A DNA stretch of 6,103 nucleotides, taken from an uncultured Rhodocyclaceae bacterium. Its GTDB lineage: Bacteria > Pseudomonadota > Gammaproteobacteria > Burkholderiales > Rhodocyclaceae. Below are positions 1-6,069 of the stretch, piece after piece. How positions within the stretch are numbered: the first letter of the stretch is position 1; each line of letters opens with the position of its first letter. The stretch lies in NCBI GenBank assembly GCA_937892345.1, contig CALAGF010000005.1:1-6103 (forward strand), written 5' to 3'. The translations under genes were made by a program, and so were the position numbers. The notes under the pieces are model-generated. The model did no database searches and was not told where the DNA came from. It was given only the letters and a program-made list of their open reading frames with translations.

Positions 1-150
1 CTTAAGGGAAATGATGCCGCCGGCGCCGCCGACGCCGCCTGTCCCGGAGCTGGCCGCACCCCCAGTGCCGCCATTGGCGTTGATCGTGCCGGAGCTCAAG
101 GCGAGGTCGCCTGTGGTTTTCTGCACGGTGACCGAGCCGCCCAGGCCGCC
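1..150 (-). pseudogene. Internal fragment of a glycine-rich filamentous-haemagglutinin-like surface protein
   Basis: Reading leftward from about position 150 in the minus frame whose codons coincide with those of katG gives a low-complexity Gly/Ala/Ser/Thr/Asn-rich protein. It contains strings such as GGLGGSVTVQKTTGDLAL, SSGTINANGGTGG and GGVGGAGGIISLK. Short beta-strand motifs (SVTV, DLAL, IISL) separated by Gly/Asn turns are the hallmark of beta-helix repeats in filamentous haemagglutinins and autotransporter-like adhesins, which are secreted to the cell surface. No start codon belongs to it: to the right the sequence becomes katG, so its N-terminal part is missing, and to the left it leaves the window. 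The frame remains open under katG, but that part is only the antisense of katG. The family assignment rests on composition and repeat rhythm, not on a specific motif. The opposite strand is also open in the katG frame, but its translation there does not resemble KatG. Confidence 0.5.
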
Positions 151-699
151 GGTCAGGATGTCACGGTGCCGTTCAGTCCCGGCCGTACCGACGCATCGCA
201 GGAACAGACCGATGCCGAGTCCTTTGCCGTGCTCGAACCGGGCGCCGACGGCTTCCGTAACTTCCTCAAGGGACCATCCCGCGTACCGGCCGAGGAACGG
301 CTGCTCGACAAGGCGCAGTTGCTGACGCTGACCGCGCCGGAAATGACGGTCCTGATTGGCGGCCTGCGCGCCCTGAACGCCAACGTCGGCCAGTCGGCCA
401 ACGGTGTGTTCACCAAGAAAACCGGAGTCCTCAGCAACGACTTCTTCGTCAACGTGCTCGACATGGGCACGGTGTGGAAGCCGACTTCCGAGGCGCGGGA
501 CGTGTTCGAAGGCCGCGATCGTACGACCGGCGAGCTGAAGTGGACCGCGACACGCGTCGACCTGGTCTTCGGATCGAACTCCCAGCTGCGCGCGCTGGCC
601 GAGGTCTACGCGCAAGACGATGCGAAAGCGACCTTCGTCCAGGACTTCGTGGCCGCCTGGAACAAGGTAATGAACCTTGATCGCTTCGATTTGAAGTGA
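133..699 (+). CDS. katG: Catalase-peroxidase KatG, C-terminal fragment (5' truncated)
   Basis: KatG is a haem enzyme that removes hydrogen peroxide by catalase and peroxidase reactions. This fragment is the end of its C-terminal domain, which binds no haem but supports the active N-terminal domain. Recognisable KatG blocks, in order, are DVTVPFSPGRTDASQEQTD, ESFAVLEPGADGFRN, LLTLTAPEMTVLIGGLRAL, GVFTKKTGVLSNDFFVN, EGRDRTTGELKWTATRVDLV and VYAQDDAKATFVQDFV, ending in the canonical NLDRFDLK and TGA at 697-699. About 187 residues remain of a protein usually around 720-740 long, so the catalytic domain is absent. KatG similarity begins near RAAQAAGQDV (about 135-165). The frame is open to position 1, but upstream residues are not KatG. 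A GTG at 166 is a KatG valine, not a true start. The fragment alone would be inactive. It is convergent with the ferritin gene downstream. Confidence 0.93.
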   Translation, partial: RAAQAAGQDVTVPFSPGRTDASQEQTDAESFAVLEPGADGFRNFLKGPSRVPAEERLLDKAQLLTLTAPEMTVLIGGLRALNANVGQSANGVFTKKTGVLSNDFFVNVLDMGTVWKPTSEARDVFEGRDRTTGELKWTATRVDLVFGSNSQLRALAEVYAQDDAKATFVQDFVAAWNKVMNLDRFDLK

Positions 700-700
700 T

Positions 701-764
701 GTTGGGAGAGGCGTTCAGGAGGGCTTGTTTAGCGCATTCGCACAGGTTCCAGGAACGCCTCAAC
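701..764. terminator. Inverted repeat just after katG, possible terminator
   Basis: The arms GAGGCGTTC (708-716) and GAACGCCTC (753-761) are perfect complements. If a 4-base bulge is allowed, GTTG (701-704) also pairs with CAAC (761-764). The structure starts one base after the katG stop codon, where a transcription terminator is expected. No run of T follows either side, so a classic Rho-independent terminator is not supported. It could instead be an mRNA 3'-end stabiliser. Confidence 0.45.
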
Positions 765-794
765 CCATTAGTGCCAGTCGTAGTTCCAACTTGT

Positions 795-832
795 GTTGGG
801 AGGCGGCAGAAACAAACTGCCGCGCTTCCAAC
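795..832. terminator. Strong hairpin between convergent katG and ferritin genes
   Basis: GTTGGGAGGCGGCAG (795-809) pairs with CTGCCGCGCTTCCAAC (817-832) around the 7-base loop AAACAAA. There is one single-base bulge and one G-T (G-U in RNA) pair. It ends four bases before the ferritin stop codon, between two genes that converge, which suits a bidirectional transcription end. There is no T tract. The left arm can alternatively pair with CCAAC at 786-790 (4-base loop), so two structures compete. Confidence 0.5.
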
Positions 833-835
833 CGA

Positions 836-1345
836 TCAGGTCGCTGAGGGATGGCCACCGCCGGCGGACATTGCCTTGCTGCGTTCCATGGATTGAAGCG
901 CCAAGTAGTTGTCGCCGAACTTGACGAGGTTGTCCATTTCCTTGTCGTAACGGTCAAAGTGCGTTTCCTCGTCGGCGACCAGTGCCTCAAACAGCTTCTT
1001 GGACACGGAATCCTCGTTTTTTGAACACTCGTTTGCCCAGTGGTTGTAGTCGCGAGCGCTCGCCGTCTCCATCTTCGTCGCCGTTTCGAGCATTTCCTTG
1101 ACGTTATGAATCTTCTTGACCGGTTCGGATGCCTTTAACTCGACATCGCCTTTCAGGAATAGGATTCGTTCCGACAGCTTTTCAATGTGCATCATCTCCT
1201 CAATCGCCGTGCGCTTGAACAGATTGGCCAGCAAATCATAGCCTTGGTCGTCGCAATGGAAATGGAAGTACATGTACTGATGCACTGCCGACAATTCATC
1301 GGCAACGGCTTTGTTGAGCAACTCGATGCTTTTTTCGTTTTTCAT
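836..1345 (-). CDS. bfr: Bacterioferritin-like ferritin (iron storage and detoxification)
   Basis: This 169-residue protein belongs to the ferritin-like four-helix-bundle superfamily. Such proteins oxidise Fe(II) at a di-iron centre and store Fe(III) inside a cytoplasmic shell. The ferroxidase ligands fall in register with E. coli Bfr: E17 (ADEL), E50 and H53 (IEEMMH), E93 (KMET), E126 and H129 (DEETH). M51 matches the Bfr haem-ligand methionine (M52). The block SERILFLKG is also typical of Bfr. Length is slightly above the usual ~158 because of a Gly/Ser-rich tail (MSAGGGHPSAT). I chose the ATG at 1345 because GGAG lies 7 bases upstream; a TTG at 1357 would add four residues but overlaps that ribosome site. 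The gene stands alone and converges on katG, another peroxide-defence gene. The gene symbol is given by similarity only; a non-haem Bfr-like ferritin is possible. Confidence 0.88.
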   Translation of the reverse strand: MKNEKSIELLNKAVADELSAVHQYMYFHFHCDDQGYDLLANLFKRTAIEEMMHIEKLSERILFLKGDVELKASEPVKKIHNVKEMLETATKMETASARDYNHWANECSKNEDSVSKKLFEALVADEETHFDRYDKEMDNLVKFGDNYLALQSMERSKAMSAGGGHPSAT

Positions 1346-1428
1346 GGGTTTCTCCAATGAGGTAGATGTGTTGAGTGGAACGGTTGAGAATTAAGAATCC
1401 CGTTTCCGAATTCTAGACGACACGCCTG

Positions 1429-1710
1429 ATGGTGAACGAAAGTCCTCGCATTTTTATCACGCCGGCAGCTGGATCAGGCGCGGTTACCGCTCAAGCTGGT
1501 CACCTGTCGATCATCCCGTATCAGGGAAATTGGCGACCCAATGTCCAAGCAGGGCGAACGACATCAAAGCGCTTATTGCTGCCCGATGCTACATTCTCCG
1601 GCTGGCTGCTTGATGATAAGAAAGCCGTCAATACCGATGCAGATGTCACCGGGCCGCTCTGGGTCGATTGCGGCCAACTCCACGCGATTTGGCCGCGCGC
1701 GCTCGAGTGA
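1429..1710 (+). CDS. Doubtful small ORF, 93 residues, no recognised family
   Basis: This open frame starts at an ATG with no convincing ribosome-binding site (GACACGCCTG precedes it) and ends at TGA 1708-1710. The codons look fairly natural for a GC-rich host, with many G or C third positions and a plausible amino-acid mix (for example SGWLLDDKKAVNTDADVTGPLWVD). I recognise no domain, signal peptide or membrane segment. Overlapping open frames exist on both strands (plus 1541-1816, minus 1521-1733), which lowers confidence. It lies between the ferritin gene, which points away, and the HU gene, which follows on the same strand. It could be a real small gene, a degraded remnant of a longer gene, or chance. 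Confidence 0.25.
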   Translation: MVNESPRIFITPAAGSGAVTAQAGHLSIIPYQGNWRPNVQAGRTTSKRLLLPDATFSGWLLDDKKAVNTDADVTGPLWVDCGQLHAIWPRALE

Positions 1711-1722
1711 CGAAAAAATTGT

Positions 1723-1742
1723 CCTTGAGCCAAGGCTCAAGG
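1723..1742. promoter_or_regulatory. Perfect 9-base-arm palindrome upstream of HU, candidate operator
   Basis: CCTTGAGCC (1723-1731) and GGCTCAAGG (1734-1742) are perfect inverted repeats separated by AA. A further CCTTGAG half-site lies at 1758-1764, 35 bases after the first and in the same orientation. The palindrome sits about 85-105 bases upstream of the HU start. TTGAGC (1725-1730) resembles a -35 hexamer embedded in a dyad, as in MerR-family promoters, but I see no convincing -10 box at 19-20 bases. Read on the minus strand, the dyad is followed by ACAATTTTTT, so a leftward terminator is the main alternative. Confidence 0.4.
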
Positions 1743-1826
1743 TGACGGTGGAGGATTCCTTGAGGCACAATATGCGATTACCCTTCGACGCCAGCGTTGA
1801 AACAACTAAAACCTAAAGGAAATGAC

Positions 1827-2105
1827 ATGAACAAAACCGAACTGGTTGATGCTGTGGCCGCCAAGACAGGCCAAACAAAAACAGCTACTGCGGCGCTGCT
1901 CGATGGCTTCATTGAGGCCGTCAAGGAGTCTCTGGTCAAGAACGAGTCTGTGCAACTGATTGGCTTTGGTGCCTTCGAAGTCACCGAACGTGCGGCCCGA
2001 GAAGGACGAAACCCAGCCACTGGCGCGGCCCTTAAAATCGCCGCCAAGAAGGTCGTTAAATTCAAGCCAGGCAAGGCTCTGGCCGAGGCTATTGCAGGCG
2101 AGTGA
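1827..2105 (+). CDS. HU-family histone-like DNA-binding protein
   Basis: This 92-residue protein is a full-length member of the HU/IHF family, small dimeric proteins that bend DNA and help assemble recombination and replication complexes. Residues 1-45 form the helical dimerisation part (MNKTELVDAVAAKTGQTK). The DNA-binding arm motif follows: GFGAFEVTERAAREGRNPATG at about 46-66, with the intercalating proline at P63. The C-terminus is KVVKFKPGKALAEAI. The GFGAF and RNPATG signatures suggest HU rather than IHF. The ATG at 1827 is preceded by AAAGGA (1815-1820) at good spacing; a TTG at 1797 would add ten residues not found in HU proteins. The next gene begins one base after the TGA, so the two are probably co-translated. 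It may be a mobile-element HU paralogue rather than the chromosomal housekeeping copy; this is inferred from context. Confidence 0.93.
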   Translation: MNKTELVDAVAAKTGQTKTATAALLDGFIEAVKESLVKNESVQLIGFGAFEVTERAAREGRNPATGAALKIAAKKVVKFKPGKALAEAIAGE

Positions 2106-2106
2106 C

Positions 2107-2964
2107 ATGGGAGAAGCAAGACGCAGAGCGCGTCTCTCGGTTCCCGAAACAGAAGCGCATCGCCGCGTAGCCAGCCGCATCGACGCCAAAATCAGGCAGC
2201 TTGAAGCACGGGGCCTGATCGAAGTCGAGATTCTTCCCGCCATGGCCGATGATATGCCCGATTTCCACCGGTTAGTGAGGACGGTGCCAGGAGCGGAGAT
2301 GGACGCCTTATGTGCGGAATTTACGGGCTTCTACCGGTTCGCCAAAATCCTGGAGACACTCGCATCGGGTATTGCCTCCGGGAAGATCCAGGTTCCCGGC
2401 GGGCGAACGGTCAATGAAGAACACCGCCTCGCCGCCGCGATCGATCTGCGGGTGCGCCAGCTGGAAGCGCAGGGCATGCGGGGCGCCGCCTTGCTGGAAC
2501 ACATGGTCGGGCATATTTTGGACTTGCAACGGCTGTGGAGCACAACCTCCGATGAGACGCTCGCGTTTCTCTGCCGCGAGTACCCTGGCTTGTACCGCTA
2601 CGGGATACTGATGGAGGAAGCGGCCGAAGCCGAAAACAAAAAGGCAGCGACCGCCTATGGTCACGTGCCCGAGCTGCCCGCTTCGCTCAAAACCCCGGTC
2701 GCCCAACTGCTCACAAAGGGCGCAGCGCTTGAGCGCGGGTTTCAGACGGTTCTTGACGCGCGCGAGCCGTGCGACATGTGGGTGGAAATTGATATCCTGG
2801 AAGATCAATTTCAGGAATGGACGGCGCAACGGGCCAGCTTGTCCGATGCTTTCCGGTCGACCAACATGCCCGAAGAAGCCTACGGGATATTGATGCTTGT
2901 TTTTGAACCCATGGCTCAGCGCATCGATCAGCTTCACCGTCGGGTTATCGCCAAACGACACTGA
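2107..2964 (+). CDS. Unrecognised 285-residue protein with an internal duplication
   Basis: I do not recognise this family. The ATG at 2107 follows the HU stop by one base, with only a weak GGCGAG ribosome site, so translational coupling to HU is likely. The frame is open further upstream but lies inside HU there. The N-terminus is basic (MGEARRRARL). Residues about 16-86 and 104-173 are a diverged tandem repeat: EAHRRVASRID..IRQLEARG matches EEHRLAAAID..VRQLEAQG, and LCAEFTGFYRFAKILETLA matches LCREYPGLYRYGILMEEAA. Residues ~190-285 form a third region, rich in predicted helix (AQLLTKGAALERGFQTVL, MWVEIDILEDQFQEW). There is no signal peptide or membrane segment, so it is probably cytoplasmic. 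It ends 7 bases from the tnpA stop on the opposite strand. A role with HU or in transposition is possible but unsupported by any motif. Confidence 0.8.
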   Translation: MGEARRRARLSVPETEAHRRVASRIDAKIRQLEARGLIEVEILPAMADDMPDFHRLVRTVPGAEMDALCAEFTGFYRFAKILETLASGIASGKIQVPGGRTVNEEHRLAAAIDLRVRQLEAQGMRGAALLEHMVGHILDLQRLWSTTSDETLAFLCREYPGLYRYGILMEEAAEAENKKAATAYGHVPELPASLKTPVAQLLTKGAALERGFQTVLDAREPCDMWVEIDILEDQFQEWTAQRASLSDAFRSTNMPEEAYGILMLVFEPMAQRIDQLHRRVIAKRH

Positions 2965-2971
2965 GTCGCTA

Positions 2972-5935
2972 TCAGGCGGCAAGCAAAAGACGACGCCCCA
3001 TGTCTAATTCAATGCGGCCGTACGGATTCACGTGGTGATAGATCAGCGGCGTGAGTCCGCGCCAATCATCAACCGTCATGCGATCACGCCACGCCGGTTC
3101 CGTCAGCACTTCCTGAATGAACAAGGTATTGACGTACACCAGGCAGACTTGCAGCAAATGGAGCGACAAGACCGCCAGCTCCTGATCGGCCACACGATTG
3201 GTGGCGAACTCGCCGCGCTCGCCGTAGAAGATGAAGTCATTGGCACTGTTCCAGTTCTCGACCACATTGAGCCCCTCGTGAATTTCGCGCCTCAGCGACT
3301 CTTCGTGCAAGTAACGGCACAGGAAAATGGTCTTGATCGCCTTGCCCAGTTCCGTCAGTGCCTTGTAGGTCGGATGCGCCGCACCCCCACGGGTAAAGCG
3401 GCGCAGGATGGCTTCCGGTTCGGCCGTGCCCAGTTTTAGCGCGGTCGTGTACTTGATGATTTCGTCGTACTGCTGCCGAATCAGCTCCCAGTTGATGGCT
3501 CGTGTCAGGATCGGATCGAGGTTCGGGTACTGTGCAGCATCCGCACTGTCCACCAGACTGAGTTTTTGTTTGGCGATGGCCTTGAGTCGAGGCAACAGGT
3601 CAAAGCCGAGGACATAGCTGAAGGCAAAGGCGATCTCACTCTGCCCGTGGCTATCAACGTACTGGCGTTCAATCTCCATGTCCGTGCAATGGCGCAGCAC
3701 GCCTTCCATCATGGCGGCCACTTCCGACGACGAGCAACGACGCAGCTGGGAGTAAATGCAGGTCGAATTGGTATCGACATGCCAGTAGATCATGACGCCG
3801 CGCCCGCCATAGCGGGCATGCCATTCGGTCATCAGATTCTGATCGTAAGCGCCGAACTTCTTGGAATCGGCCGCACAGGCGGTGGTGGCGTTGCCCCAGA
3901 TCGCCGGATGACGAATTTGGAAGGTGCCATTGACGATTTCGCTGATGGCAGCGCGCAATGCCTCCTTTTGCACGAAGCGGCGTTTGACGTAGCGTAATTC
4001 CTCGAAACTGACGTTCGGTTGCTGGCTGGCCACGCGTTTCAGGCCGACATTGGTGCCGATGCCAAACAGGCAAAGCAACAGGCGGCGCTGTAGCAGTGCG
4101 GGGTCAAGCGCTTCGCGGCTGGCCGTAGTACGGAACGCAGAGGTGAAATTGACGCGCAGGTCGACTTCCTTGACGATGTCGATCAGTTCCACATCCGACC
4201 AGCGCCGACCGATCTCGCGTTTGAGCGCCGCAGTATTGGGAGGCTCCGTCTGAGCCTCCAGCGGCGAGAGGTGAATCAGGTTCTTGCCCTGCTGCCGCAG
4301 GCGAACCTTGGGGTTGTCCGGAAGGCCAATATTCAGTGTTTTCAGGCCTTGCCGCAGGGCGGACTGGATCTGCTCAATGAAGACCGCCACGTCCTTGGGC
4401 ATGTCCAGCATCGCATAATAGCTATCGCGTTTGTCGTCAAAATCGGCAGGCAGATCCTGCTCGGGGTTGCGATAGCGATCCGCACCCTCGACCCAAATTT
4501 CCTTGGTGCGCAAGCGTTTCCGCAAGGCGCGCAGGACGCAGATTTCATAGTTGATGCGATTGACCCGGTTATTGCCGTCTTTGTCCTGTTCCATCACGAC
4601 ATCGTGTAATTTTGCCGACACGATGCCTTCGAGGGGCACGTCGTCGGCGTTGTAATACTGCTGGCGGCTATCCCGGTTGGCTTTGAGGACATCCAGGGCT
4701 TCAATGACTGGGCGATGCACGGTGTTGTTGGACTGGAAAATCAGCGCGTCCAGCACCGGCATCAGCATGCGCCGGTAGTGATGGCCGTAGGAGGAACGCA
4801 TGGATTCTTGAACTTCCCGTTCGAAGTCGAAGCCCATGGTCTTGAACTCGGCCACCAGTTCTTCCAGGGTCTTCTTTGGCACCACCGGATAAACGACCTC
4901 TTTGACGATTCCCTCCGGCTGATCGACGGTAGCCTCGGCCAGCTTGAACAAAAGACGTGTCTTGCCGCGAATCTTCTTGAAGGCGACGAACTGTTTCTTG
5001 TCGATCTTCTTCTCGGCACGGGCACCCAGGTTATGGATCACCTGCAAGAGCAAGTCGATCAACGAATCGGTGAACTGTTGCTGGCGTCGCCAACAAAACA
5101 TGGCCACCATGCTGTAGCGGATCGCAGCGGGGTGACGTCGGAGTTCACTGATGGATTCGGTCGAGCAGCGTTGCCGGAACTGGTCGATGAATTTGGCAGG
5201 AACCTCTTTAAACACTTCGGGAGCCAGACCAATCTCGTCGATACACTTGAGTTTGGCAATGGCGACCAGCAAGCTGTCTAGGCTGGCCTTGCCGGGATCG
5301 GTCTTGAGGCTGCTAAAGGAGATGGTCGAGGCGTTCTCGTTGTCCGCTTCGTCGGTATCGGTATCGTCGTCACCTAACAGCCGGTTGATCGCGGTTTTGC
5401 TGTTTGCGCTCAAGCGCGAGTGAATGATCGATTGTTGCTGGGTTTCATAGCTACGCACCGCTGAACGGATGGTTCGGTTGAGTTCGTCACTGGCGGGTGG
5501 CTCCAACCGATGCATGCGACACCAATCGAGCGCAAGGTCCCGACCGTGGCGGGCTTGCGGATCGAACGGGAGTACGTCCTTGCATAGCCACTGATTGAGC
5601 TGTTTCAGGTCATCCCCGGTCGCCGGACGGTAGCCAAGAAAAACTCGAATAGTCCGCTGGTGCCGCTGTCCTTGACGGCCGTTTAGTTCATACGAAGACA
5701 GCGCTTCGGTCGTTGTGCCGAGTTGCCCGGCCAGCCATTGCGTTGCGTTGGGATCGATTTCGTCATGGCGCTCGGGAAACCGCCCGTGCAATTGCATGAA
5801 CTTGAGCTGGATTGCGAAACCGAGCCGACCTTTGTCGGTCATGCCTGGCAACAAGGCGGACTCGTCGGTGGAGAGTCTCCACAAGTCCTGAGTTTCGGGA
5901 TCGTTCCATGAATGGGTCACGGCAAGGCCTAGCAA
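2972..5935 (-). CDS. tnpA: Tn3-family transposase TnpA (DUF4158-like N-terminus, DDE catalytic domain)
   Basis: This 987-residue protein has normal full length for a Tn3-family transposase, which catalyses replicative transposition by binding 38-base-class terminal inverted repeats. Residues ~15-190 match the N-terminal DUF4158-like part (RLGFAIQLKFMQLHGRFPE, then HQRTIRVFLGYRPAT and RSAVRSYE). The C-terminal catalytic domain spans ~590-975. The likely DDE triad is D690 (AADSKKFGAYDQ), D761 (YVDSHGQSEIAF) and E909 (GERGEF; E906 is the alternative). The spacing agrees with Tn3 and Tn4430. LVYVNTLFIQ matches the family's WNT-type motif. No frameshift or stop interrupts it. An Asp-rich linker lies at 189-200. 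The start is uncertain: TTG at 5935 lacks a good ribosome site; GTG at 5920, with AGG 7 bases upstream, would give 982 residues. No resolvase, res site or terminal repeat is identifiable in the window. Confidence 0.95.
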   Translation of the reverse strand: MLGLAVTHSWNDPETQDLWRLSTDESALLPGMTDKGRLGFAIQLKFMQLHGRFPERHDEIDPNATQWLAGQLGTTTEALSSYELNGRQGQRHQRTIRVFLGYRPATGDDLKQLNQWLCKDVLPFDPQARHGRDLALDWCRMHRLEPPASDELNRTIRSAVRSYETQQQSIIHSRLSANSKTAINRLLGDDDTDTDEADNENASTISFSSLKTDPGKASLDSLLVAIAKLKCIDEIGLAPEVFKEVPAKFIDQFRQRCSTESISELRRHPAAIRYSMVAMFCWRRQQQFTDSLIDLLLQVIHNLGARAEKKIDKKQFVAFKKIRGKTRLLFKLAEATVDQPEGIVKEVVYPVVPKKTLEELVAEFKTMGFDFEREVQESMRSSYGHHYRRMLMPVLDALIFQSNNTVHRPVIEALDVLKANRDSRQQYYNADDVPLEGIVSAKLHDVVMEQDKDGNNRVNRINYEICVLRALRKRLRTKEIWVEGADRYRNPEQDLPADFDDKRDSYYAMLDMPKDVAVFIEQIQSALRQGLKTLNIGLPDNPKVRLRQQGKNLIHLSPLEAQTEPPNTAALKREIGRRWSDVELIDIVKEVDLRVNFTSAFRTTASREALDPALLQRRLLLCLFGIGTNVGLKRVASQQPNVSFEELRYVKRRFVQKEALRAAISEIVNGTFQIRHPAIWGNATTACAADSKKFGAYDQNLMTEWHARYGGRGVMIYWHVDTNSTCIYSQLRRCSSSEVAAMMEGVLRHCTDMEIERQYVDSHGQSEIAFAFSYVLGFDLLPRLKAIAKQKLSLVDSADAAQYPNLDPILTRAINWELIRQQYDEIIKYTTALKLGTAEPEAILRRFTRGGAAHPTYKALTELGKAIKTIFLCRYLHEESLRREIHEGLNVVENWNSANDFIFYGERGEFATNRVADQELAVLSLHLLQVCLVYVNTLFIQEVLTEPAWRDRMTVDDWRGLTPLIYHHVNPYGRIELDMGRRLLLAA

Positions 5936-5951
5936 GGATCAAGGAAGGCGA

Positions 5952-5957
5952 ATTATA
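5952..5957 (-). promoter_or_regulatory. Candidate -10 box for tnpA
   Basis: On the minus strand this is a perfect TATAAT hexamer, 16 bases before the TTG start and 31 before the GTG start of tnpA. No good -35 hexamer is visible 16-18 bases further upstream (TCCCCG at 17). If it is used, transcription would begin around 5945. That leaves almost no leader for the TTG start and therefore favours the GTG at 5920. Confidence 0.35.
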
Positions 5958-6028
5958 GGAATGCTGAGGCCAGACGGGGAGATAATTGGCAGATTGCATT
6001 AGCAGTATCTTATATGTCGTGAAATCTC

Positions 6029-6069
6029 AGCTTCGCTCCCACTGGGCCTTCTAAGGAGAGGCGGAAGCT
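6029..6069. repeat. Imperfect inverted repeat upstream of tnpA
   Basis: AGCTTCGC (6029-6036) and GCGGAAGCT (6061-6069) are complementary except for one extra base, around a 24-base loop. It lies about 95-135 bases upstream of the tnpA start, where a transposon end might be expected. However, it has no GGGG outer tip and no CACGnTAAG-like inner end in the right place. It could be a binding site or a chance dyad. Nothing else is recognisable in 5958-6103. Confidence 0.2.

Noticed and set aside
1..132. Extending KatG to the left edge of the window in the same open frame
   Set aside because: The frame has no stop, but the translated residues (Ala/Gly/Asp strings) do not match the KatG segment expected there, while the opposite strand gives a sensible repeat protein.
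11..325. Plus-strand open frame rich in proline
   Set aside because: It is the complement of the glycine-rich minus-strand frame and then an out-of-frame reading of katG. Poly-Pro/Ala composition is the expected artefact.
1723..1742. SoxR box
   Set aside because: The SoxR site has CTCAAG first and CTTGAG second. Here the half-sites are in the reverse order, so the similarity is superficial.
1797..1826. Upstream TTG start for the HU protein
   Set aside because: It would add ten residues absent from HU proteins and place the start upstream of the good AAAGGA ribosome site that serves the ATG at 1827.
2308..2982. 224-codon minus-strand open frame
   Set aside because: It is antisense to the 285-residue gene, which has an internal protein-level repeat and a start coupled to HU. 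The minus frame would also overlap the tnpA end.
4715..5281. 188-codon plus-strand open frame, with other long frames at 3032-3439 and 3566-3997
   Set aside because: All lie antisense inside tnpA, whose reading frame has clear family motifs. Their His/Gln/Val-rich translations have no recognisable domain.
5976..6013. GGGGAGATAATT as a Tn3-type terminal repeat
   Set aside because: It points rightward, away from this tnpA, and has no CACGnTAAG-like inner end or matching partner in the window.
6009..6046. Minus-strand segment ending in TTTCACGACATATAAG as a Tn3-type inverted repeat
   Set aside because: The CACG and TAAG elements are present but separated by extra bases, the outer tip is CCCAG rather than GGGG, and no partner copy was found on the left.
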